DNA of 64,000 nucleotides from Microbotryomycetes sp. JL201. Lineage: Eukaryota; Basidiomycota; Microbotryomycetes. A model generated the notes under the pieces. The model was not told where the DNA came from. It saw nothing but the letters and a program-made list of their open reading frames with translations, and did no database searches. A program made the translations under genes and the position numbers. Below, one piece after another: positions 22,289 through 34,721 of this stretch (position 1 is the stretch's first letter; each line of letters starts with the position of its first letter). The DNA lies in contig JAQYUZ010000024.1 of assembly GCA_033819885.1 (NCBI GenBank), positions 124,001 through 188,000 of the forward strand, given 5' to 3'.

Positions 22289-22688
22289 ATCGCCCCGTTC
22301 GCTCGGCTCGACTTTCCCGCCCTCAACGCACGCAGCACTCGCGCAAGCAGCGTCGCCTCGGGCGCAACGCTTTGTCTGGAGACGCACCGCGCGCTGCAGC
22401 CAAACCTCCGCAGCGCACGCCTCGCGTACTCTGCCTGTCGCAGCCGCGCCGTGGGGTCAGTGCCCATCATTGCCATTCGTACACAAGACCGTCAATCCAG
22501 CCCGGAGCTCATCATCATCCTTGAGCCAATCTCCAGCTCTGATCGTGCTCGAACGCCCTCCCACGGGCACCTGTGCCGTTTCGGTCGGTCCAGAGGTCAC
22601 GTGTTTCGGGTCTACCCGACTGCGGTTCAGATTGGCCCGCAATCCTCGTCACCGATATCCTAGAACGATTTACTCGCTCCAGTCAAGA
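22289..22688. other. Divergent promoter region LYC1-like/F-box gene
   Basis: About 400 bp between divergent start codons. A GGTCACGTG motif lies at 22596, some 85 bp before the F-box start. A long plus-strand open frame crosses this interval, but it also overlaps the acetyltransferase gene and has no domain upstream of 22689. Confidence 0.5.
22597..22603. promoter_or_regulatory. TCACGTG motif before the F-box gene
   Basis: TCACGTG about 85 bp upstream of the ATG at 22689, one of several copies of this core in intergenic DNA of the window. Confidence 0.4.
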
Positions 22689-24684
22689 ATGGCATCTTCC
22701 AGCTTGCGTAGGTCGGTTCGCCTGCGAGGTGACGCCGCCGCCATCGTCGCCGACTCAGGCGACTCGTCAGGACAGAGCTCCGTTCGGTTCGCAGGCGTCG
22801 ACGACGGCCAGGAAGGCAGCAGTCGCCAAACAGTCAGCCTGGACGCTTTGAATGAAACAACTCAACTGCATCAGGGTTCATCGCTCGAGAATCACGCTCC
22901 AGAATCAACAAGGTCGCCTCCGCCTCCGCCACTGCACACACCCCGGAGCCGCGGACGTCGTTCAAAGAAACGACAGAAAGCGGGCATGTCGGACTATTCG
23001 GCCTCACCGGAACCGGAAATCCAGCCAACAGACAGGCTCGCAAGTCTGAGCTCGGAGCTCATCTCCTTAATCCTGGGCTTTCTGTCCCCGCCGGACGTGC
23101 CAGACTTGCCTAGCTTGGCCAACTTGTGCCTCGTCTCAAAGTGTGAGCCTCGTTCCGCAGCGCATGAAAGGACCTCTAGGGATGACTTACGGGCATTAAC
23201 CGAGCGCCTATCTTTTGCTGCAGCCATGGTGCCTCACTGCCGAACGGCTCTCTATCGCAATTTGAGAATCGAGACACGCCTGAAAGCCCACTCGCTTCAC
23301 CGCACTTTGCATACGACGACTCGCACAAACAGGCTCGTACGCAACATTGAGGCAGACGTTGAAGCCATGGCTCGCACCAGCTCGCACTGGACAGGCTGGT
23401 TTTTGTTTCATTCGATGCACCCGTTGTGCGGCATCATTGGAAATTGTCGACATCTCTTGACTTTGACAATATACTTTCCGATGGAGTCGGCCGCTTGGAC
23501 TCAGTCGTTGTTCAAGTCGTTCCTCGACGTGAGTCCGGATCATTTTCAAGCAATCGCAAAGCCCGATGCGAAGCTGGCTAACGTTTTTGTCTCGCTAGTT
23601 GAAATATTTGAAAGAGCTCAACAAGGACTTGCAACCGAGTACGTCGAGGCACCCTGGAGCGGGGTACAAAGAAGGCATGGACATTGGCTGGAGACCCAAA
23701 AAACGAGCGGCGCTTTGGAGCGTCACGCAGGCAAGTGCTTTCTTTCTCCTCGCCATCGCATGTGAAATCACCACTCATGCTTCTCACCGCCTGACAAACA
23801 GTTCTTGAAACCGTTGTCATCTTTTCGTCAATTGCAAACGCTGCGCCTGTGCGGCATGGCTTCTGATTCTTCAATGTCTGTGCCGACGTCGCTCAATACC
23901 TGTCGACTGACTGAAGTTGTGCTCGTTGACGTCAAGTGAGTATCGTATCACTCGTGGAAGGACCGAGACTGTGAGCTAATCCTTTCGTTTCCACTTTGTT
24001 CGTCAGTGTCACCAACACCGACTTGCTTTACTTGCTCGGGCAAGCTTCAAATGTCCAAAAACTGACGATATGGGGCAGTTCAATCTTGTCAAAGAAAGGG
24101 CTCGGTCACGTGTTGAGGAAAACTGTCAACCTGGTCGAGCTCAGGATTGGCGGTAGTTGGTTTGGCGCAAAAGAAGATGGTCGGTCCCGTCTCTCTGACT
24201 TTGACATAAAAGCTGCTTTTGCTCATCGTGATCGCTCTCGAATGTTTCGTCAGATGACCTCGTGTTTCCGATTGATCAAGCGCTGCCGACTTTGCCTCTG
24301 CTCAAAGTCCTTCAAATTTCCGGCTCACTCGTCTCGCCCGCAATCTTGTTGCTCCCGACCACAAACTTGTCTCACTTGCTCGTCACGAATTGCTCGGCAT
24401 TCACCCCTTTGGCTGTTCATACAAGCCTTGCCAATATGATTTCGGACGGCGTGTCGAGCGCCGTTCAGAAATTGAGTTTACCAGATGTGAAACCTGGTAG
24501 AATCGCAGGTGGGGCCATCAGGCCAACGAACGCGACGACAACGCCAAGCATCAACGCTCACAACGAGACTTGGGATGACAAGTGGATCTTTGGAGTGAAA
24601 GCCTTGTGTGAGGCAAAAGGTATCGTACTGGAGACCGCTGAAGACGGTTTTGTGGTGGTTGAGACGGACTCTGAGGAGGACTAG
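22689..24684 (+). CDS. F-box protein with weak leucine-rich repeats
   Basis: Likely substrate receptor of an SCF ubiquitin ligase. Exons 22689-23142, 23224-23528, 23599-23730, 23802-23935, 24007-24179 and 24254-24684 give 542 residues. After a disordered, Arg/Lys-rich N-terminus with a PPPPPL stretch comes an F-box at about 117-152 (LASLSSELISLILGFLSPPD, then LANLCLVSK). Downstream segments have leucine spacing like irregular LRRs (LSSFRQLQTLRLCG, ASNVQKLTIWGSSIL, LPLLKVLQISGSLVS), and the protein ends in an acidic tail. The intron 23731-23801 has a GC donor (CGCAG|GCAAGT). The start is the first ATG after the divergent neighbour. The substrate cannot be guessed. Confidence 0.8.
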
Positions 24685-24900
24685 AAGCATGAAAGAAGCT
24701 GGATTTGCTCTGAGTACTTTGCGGGAGTGTTGTTTCGCTTTCATCAGGAGCTACATTTGCGCACGAGAGCGGCGTTTTGTTTGTTCAGTATTGTCATGCA
24801 TGGATGTGCGTTTGCGGGGAAAAGTGCCTATGTGTCGTGAATGTTCTGGGGTTGGTTTCGCATCTGCGCGTTCGTCGTGTCTTGTCCCGTCATTACGACC

Positions 24901-26163
24901 ATGGCGTCGAGAGCAGCGTCGCCTGCCAGCGTGAATTCTGATCACAAATATGTGTCTGCCCCGCTGTCCGACGGCAAGCGCAAATTCCGTGTGACGGTCC
25001 TCATCAGCGGCTCTGGTCAGTTATTCGTCTGCTTCCTCTCAGCACGGCCCGACAGCCAAGTGCAAAGTGCATGCGCTCAATCAAATCCCGAGAGTCTGCT
25101 CGAGTGACTCGGCATTGACTGTTGGTTCATCTCCTGGGCTCCGCCGTCTACAGGATCGAACCTAGCGGCGCTCATGGCGGCGTTACCTACACGACTTGAC
25201 CGTTGTGAAATCGTTTCAGTCATCTCAAACTCGAAAGATGCTTATGGTCTCGAACGAGCTCGTCAACACGAACCGCATCCGATTCCATGCTCGTCCTTTT
25301 CGCCTTTTCAATATCAAAAGTCACGACCAGACTTGTTCAAACAAGAAGAACTCGACATTAAACGATTGTCTGAACTGTTAAACTCGTCCACCTTGTCGAA
25401 AGAAGAACAAGACGAGATCAGGAAACAGTGGCAAGACAAGAAACGCAAGTTGGCTTCAAAAGTCAAACCTCTGTATCAATTGGAATTGGCAGACAAGGTT
25501 CGACGAACCAAACCAGATTTGATCGTCTTGGCTGGTTTCATGTTGATCTTGTTGCCAGAGACTTTGGAAAAGTTAAAGAGGGATTGGACAGAGGACGACC
25601 AAGGTTCGAGTGGGATACAGGCACCTGGAACGACGTCTACACTTGGACAGTCGCCCTATCCGAGACCGTTGGAATCAGGGACGCCGATACCCATTATCAA
25701 TCTGCATCCGGCGTTGCCTGGGTCGTTTGTGGGACCGCACGTCATCGAAGACGCGTGGGAAGCTTTCAATCAGATGAAACTGCCACAAACAAAGGAAGAG
25801 TGGGAAAAAGTTTGCGAGCAGCAGCAAGGAGAAACGACAATGACGAGTGGCGTAGTCGACGACGTTGCTGATTCGTTGGCTTCAACGACGTTGGATGACA
25901 AGTCGGGTGCGCTGCAAGCACAGGACGATGCATCTCCTTCATCGTTTGGACCTCGCATTACAGAGACTGGCATCATGATTCATCGAGTGATTCCGGAGCT
26001 GGACCGCGGCGAGCCCATTTTGTGGCGCCAAGTGCCCATGAAACGCGGCGAGTGGATCGACGACCTCAAAACGAGAATTCACGAGGTAGAGCACGAGGCG
26101 ATTGTCGAGGCTGTCAAGGTTGTGACTGACCGATTAAGTGATGGCACGTGGTGGGACGAGTGA
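24901..26163 (+). CDS. ADE8: Phosphoribosylglycinamide formyltransferase
   Basis: Third step of de novo purine synthesis: transfers formyl from 10-formyl-THF to GAR. Exons 24901-25015 and 25154-26163 give 374 residues. Signatures: VTVLISGSGSNLAALM (phosphate loop), EIVSVISNSKDAYGLERA, KPDLIVLAGFMLILLP, INLHPALPGSFVG (catalytic His/Asn region), TGIMIHRVIPELDRGEPI (catalytic Asp nearby). Typical GART domains have about 200 residues. Here a Lys/Glu-rich stretch of about 60 residues (encoded about 25.34-25.50 kb) and two Gly/Ser/Thr-rich loops (about 25.59-25.68 and 25.80-25.94 kb) lengthen it. They are in frame and leave the conserved core intact, so the enzyme should be active. Confidence 0.93.
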
Positions 26164-26308
26164 ATTGCGATGCACGGGTTGCTATCATCTTTGCGAAAAT
26201 TGTTGTCATGTGCCTAGTTGTTTGCCAGTGCGGTCATGTCGAGAGTGCCATTGTGATTTGCGTCGGTGTTTGTTGCGCACGCGCCCTTCGTTCGTTCTCG
26301 CTCGGCCC

Positions 26309-29300
26309 ATGGCGTCTGAAGTGCTGCCGCCGCAGCGTGAGTGTCACTCGTTTGTTCATGTTGTCTGATCTTAGCTGACAACTCGCCTTTTCGACCTCTT
26401 GCGCGCCCTTTTTGTCCGATCTGCTGGCCCCCACCTGGCATACACCGCCCCAGTCGCGGCGTACAAGCCGTCGCAGAATGAGCGAGACATGAGCAAGCAC
26501 TTGTTTGATCAAGGTCGGTGCTTCACAGGTCGCGGCTGTATCCGAGTGTCGCCTGGTCTGTCGAACGGTGTCGCTGACGTTGACGATCCGCAGCCGACTC
26601 TGATCAGCTCGGCGTGCTCAGTCAGTCCTGCGCTCGGCAGCGCACGGCATAGGCCATTGAACTGATCATCCTCACCGAAACGTGGCGCAGCGGGTGACAA
26701 GGCGGTACCGTTCTTTCAGCACTCGGTCAGTCGAGCGGAGTAATGACGTCGGCACAGGCATTGCACTTGCTTGTAACGCGCAAAGAGACAAGCAGCGGCT
26801 GACTTCACTGATCACAGTCTCTCTCACCCGCCCTTCTGGCTCAAGTATGGCAGCTGTCCGATCCAGAAAACACCGGGTTCCTCACAAGCGAACGCTTCGG
26901 CGTAGCTTTGAGACTCATCGGGCACTTGCAAAACTCTTCAAACATCGGGCCTACGACGCAAGTCAACGAGAACCTGATCGGTAAACGTGAGTCCCAGTTG
27001 CCTGCTTTCGTTGACCAACAGCCGCGCTCACAATAGGTGACGTCTGGTGGTAGCTGGACCGTTTCCTCGCTTCAACGGCTACCCAATCCCGAGTCACTTG
27101 GGTCAAGGTGTCTCAGAGCCCGCGTCTGCAAGCTCGAAGCCCAATGCGGCACCTACATCCGGCACGCCATCGCAGGTCCAGCCTCAATCCACGGGCAACG
27201 CGCTCGCAGGCAACACCGTCACACCTGAAGAGAAAGCACGTTACGCCAAACTCTTTGCCAACTCTGGACCAGTCAACGGCTTGCTGGATGGAGACAAGGC
27301 TCGCGATATCTTTATCAAGTCAAAACTCCCATTTGATACGCTCGGCCAGATTTGGAACTTGGCAGACACGCGGTCGCGAGGCGCCTTGGACGTGACCGAC
27401 TTTACGATCGGCATGCATTTGATTCAACATACCATGAATGGCACTTTGCCTCAGTTGCCAACCTTGCTCAACCCAGCCTTGTACGCCTCTGCTGCGTCTC
27501 TGCCTTTACCAAACGCCCCTGCTGCTGGCGCGACAGCACCCGGCTCACCTGCACCGGCATCAAGATTTGGCGCAGTTGCTGCACCGACCATGCCAGGAAC
27601 ACCCACGCGTCAGTCAAGTCTGGCACCAGCACCACCTCAGTTCACCTCGCCTCAAGCCGCATCCTCCGTACCCTGGGATATCTCTGCAGCCGAAAAGCTC
27701 GAAAGTGACGGCTACTTTGACGGAATCGACACTCAGCGGAAGGGAGCGATCGAAGGGGAAGCAGCCGTTGGCTTTTTCATGCAATCTGGCTTGCCCATGG
27801 ACGTTCTCGCTCGGGTTTGGTGAGCTCGCGTAGACTCGTAAGAAGTGCCCATTCTATTGACTGACCTGTGGTGCGTTTGTGCTGTAAGGGATCTGGCCGA
27901 CATCAGACAAACCGGTTCATTGAACAAGGACGAGTTTGCTGTCGCTCTCAAGCTCATTCGTGACCGCGTTACTGGCAAAGAGCTGCCACAGACACTACCA
28001 ATTAGCTTGGTTCCACCGAGCTCGCGCTCTAATCTGACCCCGACTGGGCCCCAAGGTGTTCAGCGCGACCTGCTCGATCTAATGGACGACGAAGCGCCGC
28101 CTTCGACCTCGAGCATGGCCCCAGCAGCGGCCCCTGTTGCTTCCCAGCCGATTGGCTCATCGCAACAGCGTGCATTATCACCCCCTCCTGTTGCCAATCG
28201 CTCGCTGTCTCCTCAGACTACGGGCACTGCGACGCCCACGTACGCTCTGCAAGGCACCATTTTCCCTCAGGCAACAGGCGCCAGTCAGCAGACGCTCAGT
28301 CCACAAACGACGGGATTTGGAAATAATTTCGCTCCATCCATGCCGGTTGCAGGAACTTCTGCCGCCACGGCTGCCGTGCCTGCTGCCGCTGCTGCAGTTG
28401 CCGCCACAAGTTCAAACTTTTTTGATGACAATGACGACGCCGACAAACACGCTCAGTTATCCGCCGACTCCGCTCAACTTGGCAACTTGCAAAAAGAGCA
28501 CAAGTCTGTGACTGAGGCAGTCTCGAACTTGACGATGAAACGGGACGAACTCGAGAAGGCCTTGGCCGACACGACGAGTCAAATTAACGAACTGCAATCA
28601 AAGTTGGCCCAAGCTCGCGCGGCTCACGAGACTGAGCGTCAACTCGTTGATGATTTGGTCAAACGCAACGAGGAGCAAAAGCAAATGCTGACGAGGGCGA
28701 GAACAGAATTGATCACAGCAGAATCAGACTTGTCTGCTCTCAGAGTTGAAAAGACAGAGATTGAAGGGAACTTTTTGAGGGACAAGGAGGACGTAAGAGA
28801 CATGAAAAAGAAGATGGCCGAGATTGCAGCAGAGACAAAAACTCTGAGAGACATGATCGAGAAGATGAAGAAAGATGCTAGGCAGCAGAAAGGTTTGGTC
28901 GCAATCTCCAAGAAGCAATTGGCAACGGCAGAGACTGATAAGGACAAGACCGAGAAAGAGCTGCAAGAGCTCGAGAAAGGTGGATTTGCTGCAGATGCAG
29001 CCGAACCCGTTACAACCGGCCTCGCGTCAAGAAGCATAGACGGAGACGAGTCGCCTTTTGATTTTCCGTCGTCAATTTCTGGCGCCGCACCAGCTCTCGC
29101 TGCTACCGCACCTGCAGCAGTTGCCGCAGCTTTGCCTTTACCTCAATCGCCTTCTGTGACGTCGCCAGCCACTTCAGTCAAATCGACTAATCCATTTGAC
29201 CGCATCTCTCGTAATCTATCGCCGCAGTCGACCGGTCAGCCAAGTTCAGATCAGCCGCAAAGCAGTGGAAGTCTGTCGCTCCCGACTGCCGCTGCTGCCG

Positions 29301-31072
29301 CCCTTGGAACTGGCGCAGTCGCGGCTGCCGGAGCAGCTGCCGCAGGAGTGGCAGGCTTCTTTTCCAGCAATGACGACAGAGGAGGCGAAGGCGAGGGCTC
29401 GGAAACTCGACAGTCGCCTCACGCCGCCGAAGTCGGCATGAACTCCACGCTGACGTCGCAAGGACAACCAGAGGTCGATCCGTTTGGCGTACCTGTCTCA
29501 CAGGCTCCGGCGGACTCAAGCACCGCCGCAACACCTGCTGACTCGACAGCGTTCGATGCAGCATTTGACGATGGCTTTGGAGACGACTTTGCTGCCTCGG
29601 CCGCCACAGGTGGCGCTGGACCTTCGTCCACTCAGCAAATCGACGACAAGGCCTTTGATGACGCGTTTGGCGATTCACCAACAACGGTCACTGAACCAGT
29701 CGAGCAAGTCGCATCCGAAAGTGACAAACGCGGCGAAGAGCAGGCCATTGCTCAACCCGCGCAGCAAGAACCCACTCAGCCTGATGAGCCTCCCGTTCCT
29801 GCTGGTCTGGGTGAAAGCTCCGCGGCTCCGCCTCGGTACGACGTCTTCAACCCTCCCACAGAGACGAGCGAAGAGATGACGTCAGCAGGTGCCGTCACTG
29901 AATCTGCTCCAACTCATGAAAATGTTGAGGCAGACAGCAGCGACGAAGAAGACGAGATCGAGGACGCAGGCCCTTCCAAGTACAGCGCGCGCGCCGCTGA
30001 GACCGAGACGGAGGCCATCGTAGGAAACGGACACGATCAACAGCCGACAACGTCCACTTCAGATAGTGGTGACTCGTTCGTGCACGTGCCATCGTCGACG
30101 TCTGCTCCTGCCGATGACGACATGACGGCCAAGTTGCCACCGGTTGTTGGTGAAGAAGCCCCAGCTGCGCATGCTGAAGCCAGAACACAATCACCGACTT
30201 CAGACGCGGACAATTACACGGACGCGACTGCTGGTGACGACCACGAGTCTGCTCCGTCTTCGCCGTTTGACGCACCGAATACCGCGGCACCTACCTTCGA
30301 GGCAGTCTCCACGCCGACAGGGGCTGAACCTGGAACAGGAATCGCTGCAGCAACGTTGCCGTCGCCGCCTGCATCACACAGGCGTGCACCTCCGCCACCT
30401 CCTTCAGCGAAATCGACCTTGTCTGTGCCGCCCTTGGCCAATGCCGCTGCTGTTCCGGCGGCTACTGTTGGAGATACTCCCGCATCCTCAGCATTCGACG
30501 ACTCGTTCGGATCTGGTCCTTTTGACTCGCCGACCCCGGTTGCCGGAAACGGTGGCCCCAGTCAAGGATTGGATGACTTTGATGCGGCATTCGCTGATAT
30601 GGAGACGAGTGGCACGTCAGGCATAAATGCCACTACCGCTCGTCCTGTAGCGGCAAGCAAAACTCTAGACGACAGCTTTGACACATTCGACAACGATCCA
30701 GATTTCGATTTCAAGCCTGATTTTGAAGATTCGGCAGCGGCTCCACAGCGTTCAAGTGGCGCGGGCGGCACGGCGGGAAGTGCATTTGATGACGACTTTG
30801 CAAACTTTGATGAGTCGTTCAACCCGGCTTCAAGCGTCAAGCAACAAGAAGCCGTTTCGTCCGTGGGTGCGGATCAAGGAGAGGAAGATGACGCGCCGGC
30901 GGTCAAGCAAATAACGGCAATGGGTTTCTCAAGGGATCAAGCTGTGAACGCACTGGAAAAATCTAATGTGAGTTGGCGATGTGCAGCTTTCAGTTGTGCA
31001 TGATTCTGAGGCTAACGGCGACACATGATTCAGTTTGATGTCAACAAGGCCATCAACAGTCTGTTGGCTTAG
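26309..31072 (+). CDS. EDE1: EDE1/Eps15-like endocytic scaffold, EH domains and UBA
   Basis: Early-arriving scaffold of clathrin-mediated endocytosis at the plasma membrane. It has three EH domains. The first is split over several small exons (about 26.4-26.99 kb; QVWQLSDPENTGFLTSERFG, ALRLIGHLQ), the second lies near 27.23-27.45 kb (ARYAKLFANSG, LGQIWNLADTRSRGALD), and the third near 27.68-27.97 kb (LARVWDLADIRQTGSLNKDE). A Pro/Ala/Gln-rich linker, a long coiled coil (about 28.47-28.98 kb), an NPF-containing low-complexity region rich in DDxFGDDF-like acidic-aromatic motifs, and a C-terminal UBA (ITAMGFSRDQAVNALEKSN-FDVNKAINSLLA) follow. Settled introns are 26987-27053, 27820-27888 and 30968-31033. 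The 5' exon from ATG 26309 and the joins of the first EH domain are uncertain. Confidence 0.9.
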
Positions 31073-31310
31073 GTGCTCGGTAATTGGTTGTAGGGCGTGG
31101 AAAGTGTTTTTGCAAATGTGAATTTCGTCGGTCTGTCCCGCACTGCATTCCGGACTCGACTCGCCGATTCGGCTGAGGAGTTTGAGCCGCGGACTTGTGG
31201 ACAGCCACTGAAGTTGACAGACCGCGAGCTGTTTTTCCACGTCTGATTCTGGTCTTTCCGCTGACAGCTCAGGGTTTTTGCCCGAATTGTCCAGAGCACT
31301 TGGCCGATTT

Positions 31311-34300
31311 ATGTCTTTGCTTGCGTTGCTGCTTGCTGGCGCCGCAATGGTGGTGGCGCAAGACGCTGCTCCAATCAGCATTCGAGCTTTGTTTCCAGGT
31401 GGACCGGACGTCAAGCAGACCATAGGACACACCTGTACAATCAAGTGGGAGAAAAGTCCGGTAAGTAAACGACAGTCGACTGAACGACAGACAAGGAGCT
31501 TTCAGAGGTTGAACGGATTCGGCTGTGCAGGAATGGAACAACATGGAAATTCTGCTTATGACAGGTTCAAACAAGGACATGAAGGAAGTGATGCGTGTCG
31601 CTGATGGCATGCAAGTTTTCATTGGCTGGTTTGTTGACGCCAATGACTGATCTCGAGAAATCTGCCACAGTGACGCAAGCCGTATGGATCGCTACGATTT
31701 CACGTGCCCACAAGTCGAGCCTGGAAGCTCAATCTACTTCTATCGTAAGCCTTGCTCGCGAGCCGTTATCCAGACCAACTCAGTTCGTCGTTGCAGAGTT
31801 CAACAAGCTATCAGAACATGATGGCCGCACTATTTCGCCTGCTTCCATTCAAAAAGTCTGGACTTCGAGATTTGCCCTCGTCGGAAATGATCAAGTAGCC
31901 GAACCGGCTGAACATGCCAATCAACCAGACGGGCAACTCATTCCATGGGGAACTGGCCGTCTCATTAATGGCAATGCAGACGCCTTGACGCCTGAGACCA
32001 AGACATCGACTCAAGAACACGCTGAGTGGACCTCGTGGATCTCATCTCCTCCAACATCTTCTCCCTTTGCATCAGCTCAATCCGCGAAATCGTCACCCTC
32101 GCCCGGGTTTTCCAACGCTCCGGCTACCGGCTTGACAGGCTTTCATCCGAACGAAGCTTGCTCCAAAGATCAACACTGTCCGGAAAGCCACCCGTGCTGT
32201 TCCGAATTTGGCTTTTGTGGCAGAGGCAGAAGTTGCTTGAACGGCTGCAATCCGTTGTGGTCTTTCAAGCCGAACGCTTGTGCGCCAGTGGCGGCCTGTC
32301 AGCCTCAAAATGTACGAAGACTTCGTGTGATAACCCATTTCCGAAGTCTGATCATATCCAACGCAGTTGACGTTCCGGCCAACTGACAATGGCAAGATTG
32401 GAAATGGCACATTGTGGAACGGCGATGCGCAATCACACGACTGGATAGTCAGCACTGGCAAGTGTATGGACAGTCTTTCTGACAAGCAGTCATATTGACA
32501 ATCGCCGGCAGTCGCGCCGAACGTGACTGCGGTCGCCGTTGGCAATGAGCTTGTTTTGCAGTTGAAAGAAGGCGCCAACGGTACAAGTCTATATTCGACT
32601 CGCTCGGTTTGGTACGGAAATGTGACCTCCAGAATGTGAGCTTGATTACATACATGTCTGCTCATCAAAAGTCTCGCTGATTCCATATCACCTTTCCCAC
32701 GCCGCCAATCACAGACGTAGCTCGGGAGAGCGTGGCGTCGTCACCAGTCTGTCACTGATTTCTGGTACCAGAGACGAGATTGTTTGGGAATTCACTGGTG
32801 CGGTCGACTCGGCCTCCACGAATTATTTCTGGCGCGGCCAGCCTGTTCAAAGTCAGTGCTCCTCAAACGTGTCTCGTGTTCCGAGCCAGTCCCGCTGATC
32901 GGTAACACCACACACAGCTGCAAGCGGACCCCAGCTACAGGATGTTGATGTGAGTATGCCTGATCGGAGCGCGGAGTATCACAATTTGTGAGTTTGCGCC
33001 AATGCACAAGAGCTGGGATCGTCTGATCTTTGTCGTTTTCAGCGGCATCTCATGGACGCCCGAGACAATCACATGGTGCGTCCGTGACAGTGTGATGGCA
33101 CAAGCTTCGATCTGAGGTTGACACATCGCCGCTCCAGGTCGATCGACGGCAAAAACGTCCGCACAGTTTCGAAAAAGGATACTTTTCAACCCGACCTCGG
33201 ACTGTATAGCTACCCGTCCACGCCGTCACGAATCCAGCTCAAGTGAGCTCTCTAGCTTTGTGACCTCCCCCGGACTCTGACTTGAGTGAACCTGCAGAAT
33301 CTTTGCTGTTGACGTGGACGCTCCATTGGCCTTGCAAGAATGGGCTGGCGGTGGCGTAGACTACCGCTCACACACGTATCTCGCGGATGGATACTTTGCC
33401 TCGCGCGTGAAGTGGGTCAACGTCGAGTGCTTTGATGCAGTGCCGGTATCTGTGCAGGGAGCGGATGTCGCTTCAAGCAGTGTCGCTCAACCTCCCGCGC
33501 CTTGGGCTTTGTCAACGGACGACGTCATCCGCGCAGACGCCCCAGCGTTAACAGACGTTCCAAGACTTTCACTAGCTTCTGCTTTGACTCTTTCATTAGG
33601 AGGACAACGCATCGAGACGGCCCAGCCGGTCAATGGTTGGTTGGCGCCACCAGCTCCGACGAACGAAGCGGCCGCAAATCCACATGCATGGATGTTTGGC
33701 GGTCACCCCCTCGGAAAGCTCAAGCGAGATTTGGTGTCGTTGATCGGCCGTGCGGATCAGACAGATTCGTATGCGTACAACGGTGAGTTGCACGAGACAC
33801 CGCATGGACACCGACTGATACTACGTGGCTCAGGCATCAGCGCGGACGGACTGGTCGATATCAGGAAGGTGGTCAGTGAAACTGTTTTGGACCACGATGA
33901 CCAAGTCGGTTCCGAACGCGAGTGGATCTTTACTTCTTCAATGGTCAGAAGATGCTGATGCTGACGCTGTTTATACAGTCTTTGAAGCCATTCCGTCCGC
34001 CATTGGGATAAATCCGACGGCAGCTCGCGCAGGCCTGTTTTCTCTGTTCCCGAGTCCCACCGGCAATGCCGCTGTAAGCCACCCAGCCTTTTCAGCTTTA
34101 TCGTCGGCTGGCGAGACGAGCAGCGTTGCTGCTACGGCTAGTTCGAGCCCAACTCCGACGCTGTCAAAGGGCAAGACAGTGCAACAAGGGTGGGAAGATT
34201 TGGGGACCCCTGCTCACGTAGCCATCTACGTTGGCGCCGGTCTAGCAGCTCTGGCAAGTATTTCCTCCGGCCGGTGATTGGCTTTGCTCGCTTACCTAAA

Positions 34301-34585
34301 TTCGGACCCAAATAGCTACTGGTCACTCTTGTTGCCTGGTGCTGGCGCACTGTCTCCAAGTCACGCGCGATCCATCAAGCGGACAAAGGAACATACGCTC
34401 CGATTCAAGATAAAGGCGAATTGCTGCATCACGAGCCGTACCGAGGACGCGGCGAGATTCAACCAGGTGAGGAGTTGTATGCGGGAGGCCGGACCCCGAA
34501 TGCTGCTCCTGTGCGACGACCAACGTACGTTGGTGGGTTCAGGCCGTCCTCGAGTGCTTCGCCCTTTGCAAACAGTTCCGTGTAA
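31311..34585 (+). CDS. Kre9-like + hevein + GH16 (CRH-type) membrane protein
   Basis: Thirteen exons (first 31311-31460, last 34316-34585) sum to exactly 841 codons. Order: signal peptide (1-17, ending VVAQ); a Kre9/Knh1-like domain to about residue 150 (WNNMEILLMTGSN, DFTCPQVEPGSSIYFY, GQLIPWGTG); a hevein-type chitin-binding module near 219-265 with eight Cys (CSKDQHCPESHPCCSEFGFC); a GH16 domain of the CRH chitin-glucan transglycosylase type near 273-505 (NGKIGNGTLWNG, SLISGTRDEIVWEFTG, NYFWRGQPV, YHNFGISWTPETITW); a Ser/Pro stalk; a membrane helix near 737-763; and a cytoplasmic tail. Three introns have GC donors: 31611-31670, 32458-32511 and 34254-34315. The catalytic DEIDWE-type motif reads DEIVWE. 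One intron (33783-33864) was chosen by frame logic. It likely acts on chitin/glucan at the cell surface, if active. Confidence 0.82.
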
Positions 34586-34713
34586 GCACTGCGAAAGAAG
34601 CGAGCTATGGCAACATCCTGTTCCGAGGGAAAGGAGTAAGCAAAGAGGACGTATGTTCTATATTTTGTCTGCTATGCAATGCACGGTTTCGCGTAGAACC
34701 GGCCTCAGCTCTC

Positions 34714-34721
34714 TCACGTGA
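34714..34721. promoter_or_regulatory. TCACGTGA palindrome upstream of SDR gene
   Basis: Perfect 8-bp palindrome 120 bp before the ATG at 34842. Confidence 0.4.

Noticed and set aside
22191-22688. Upstream extension of the F-box protein frame
   Set aside because: The frame is open, but it overlaps the first exon of the divergent acetyltransferase and encodes nothing recognisable; the ATG at 22689 fits better.
32950-32976. 27-nt GT-AG intron in the GH16 gene
   Set aside because: Too short, and reading straight through keeps the frame into YHNFGISW.
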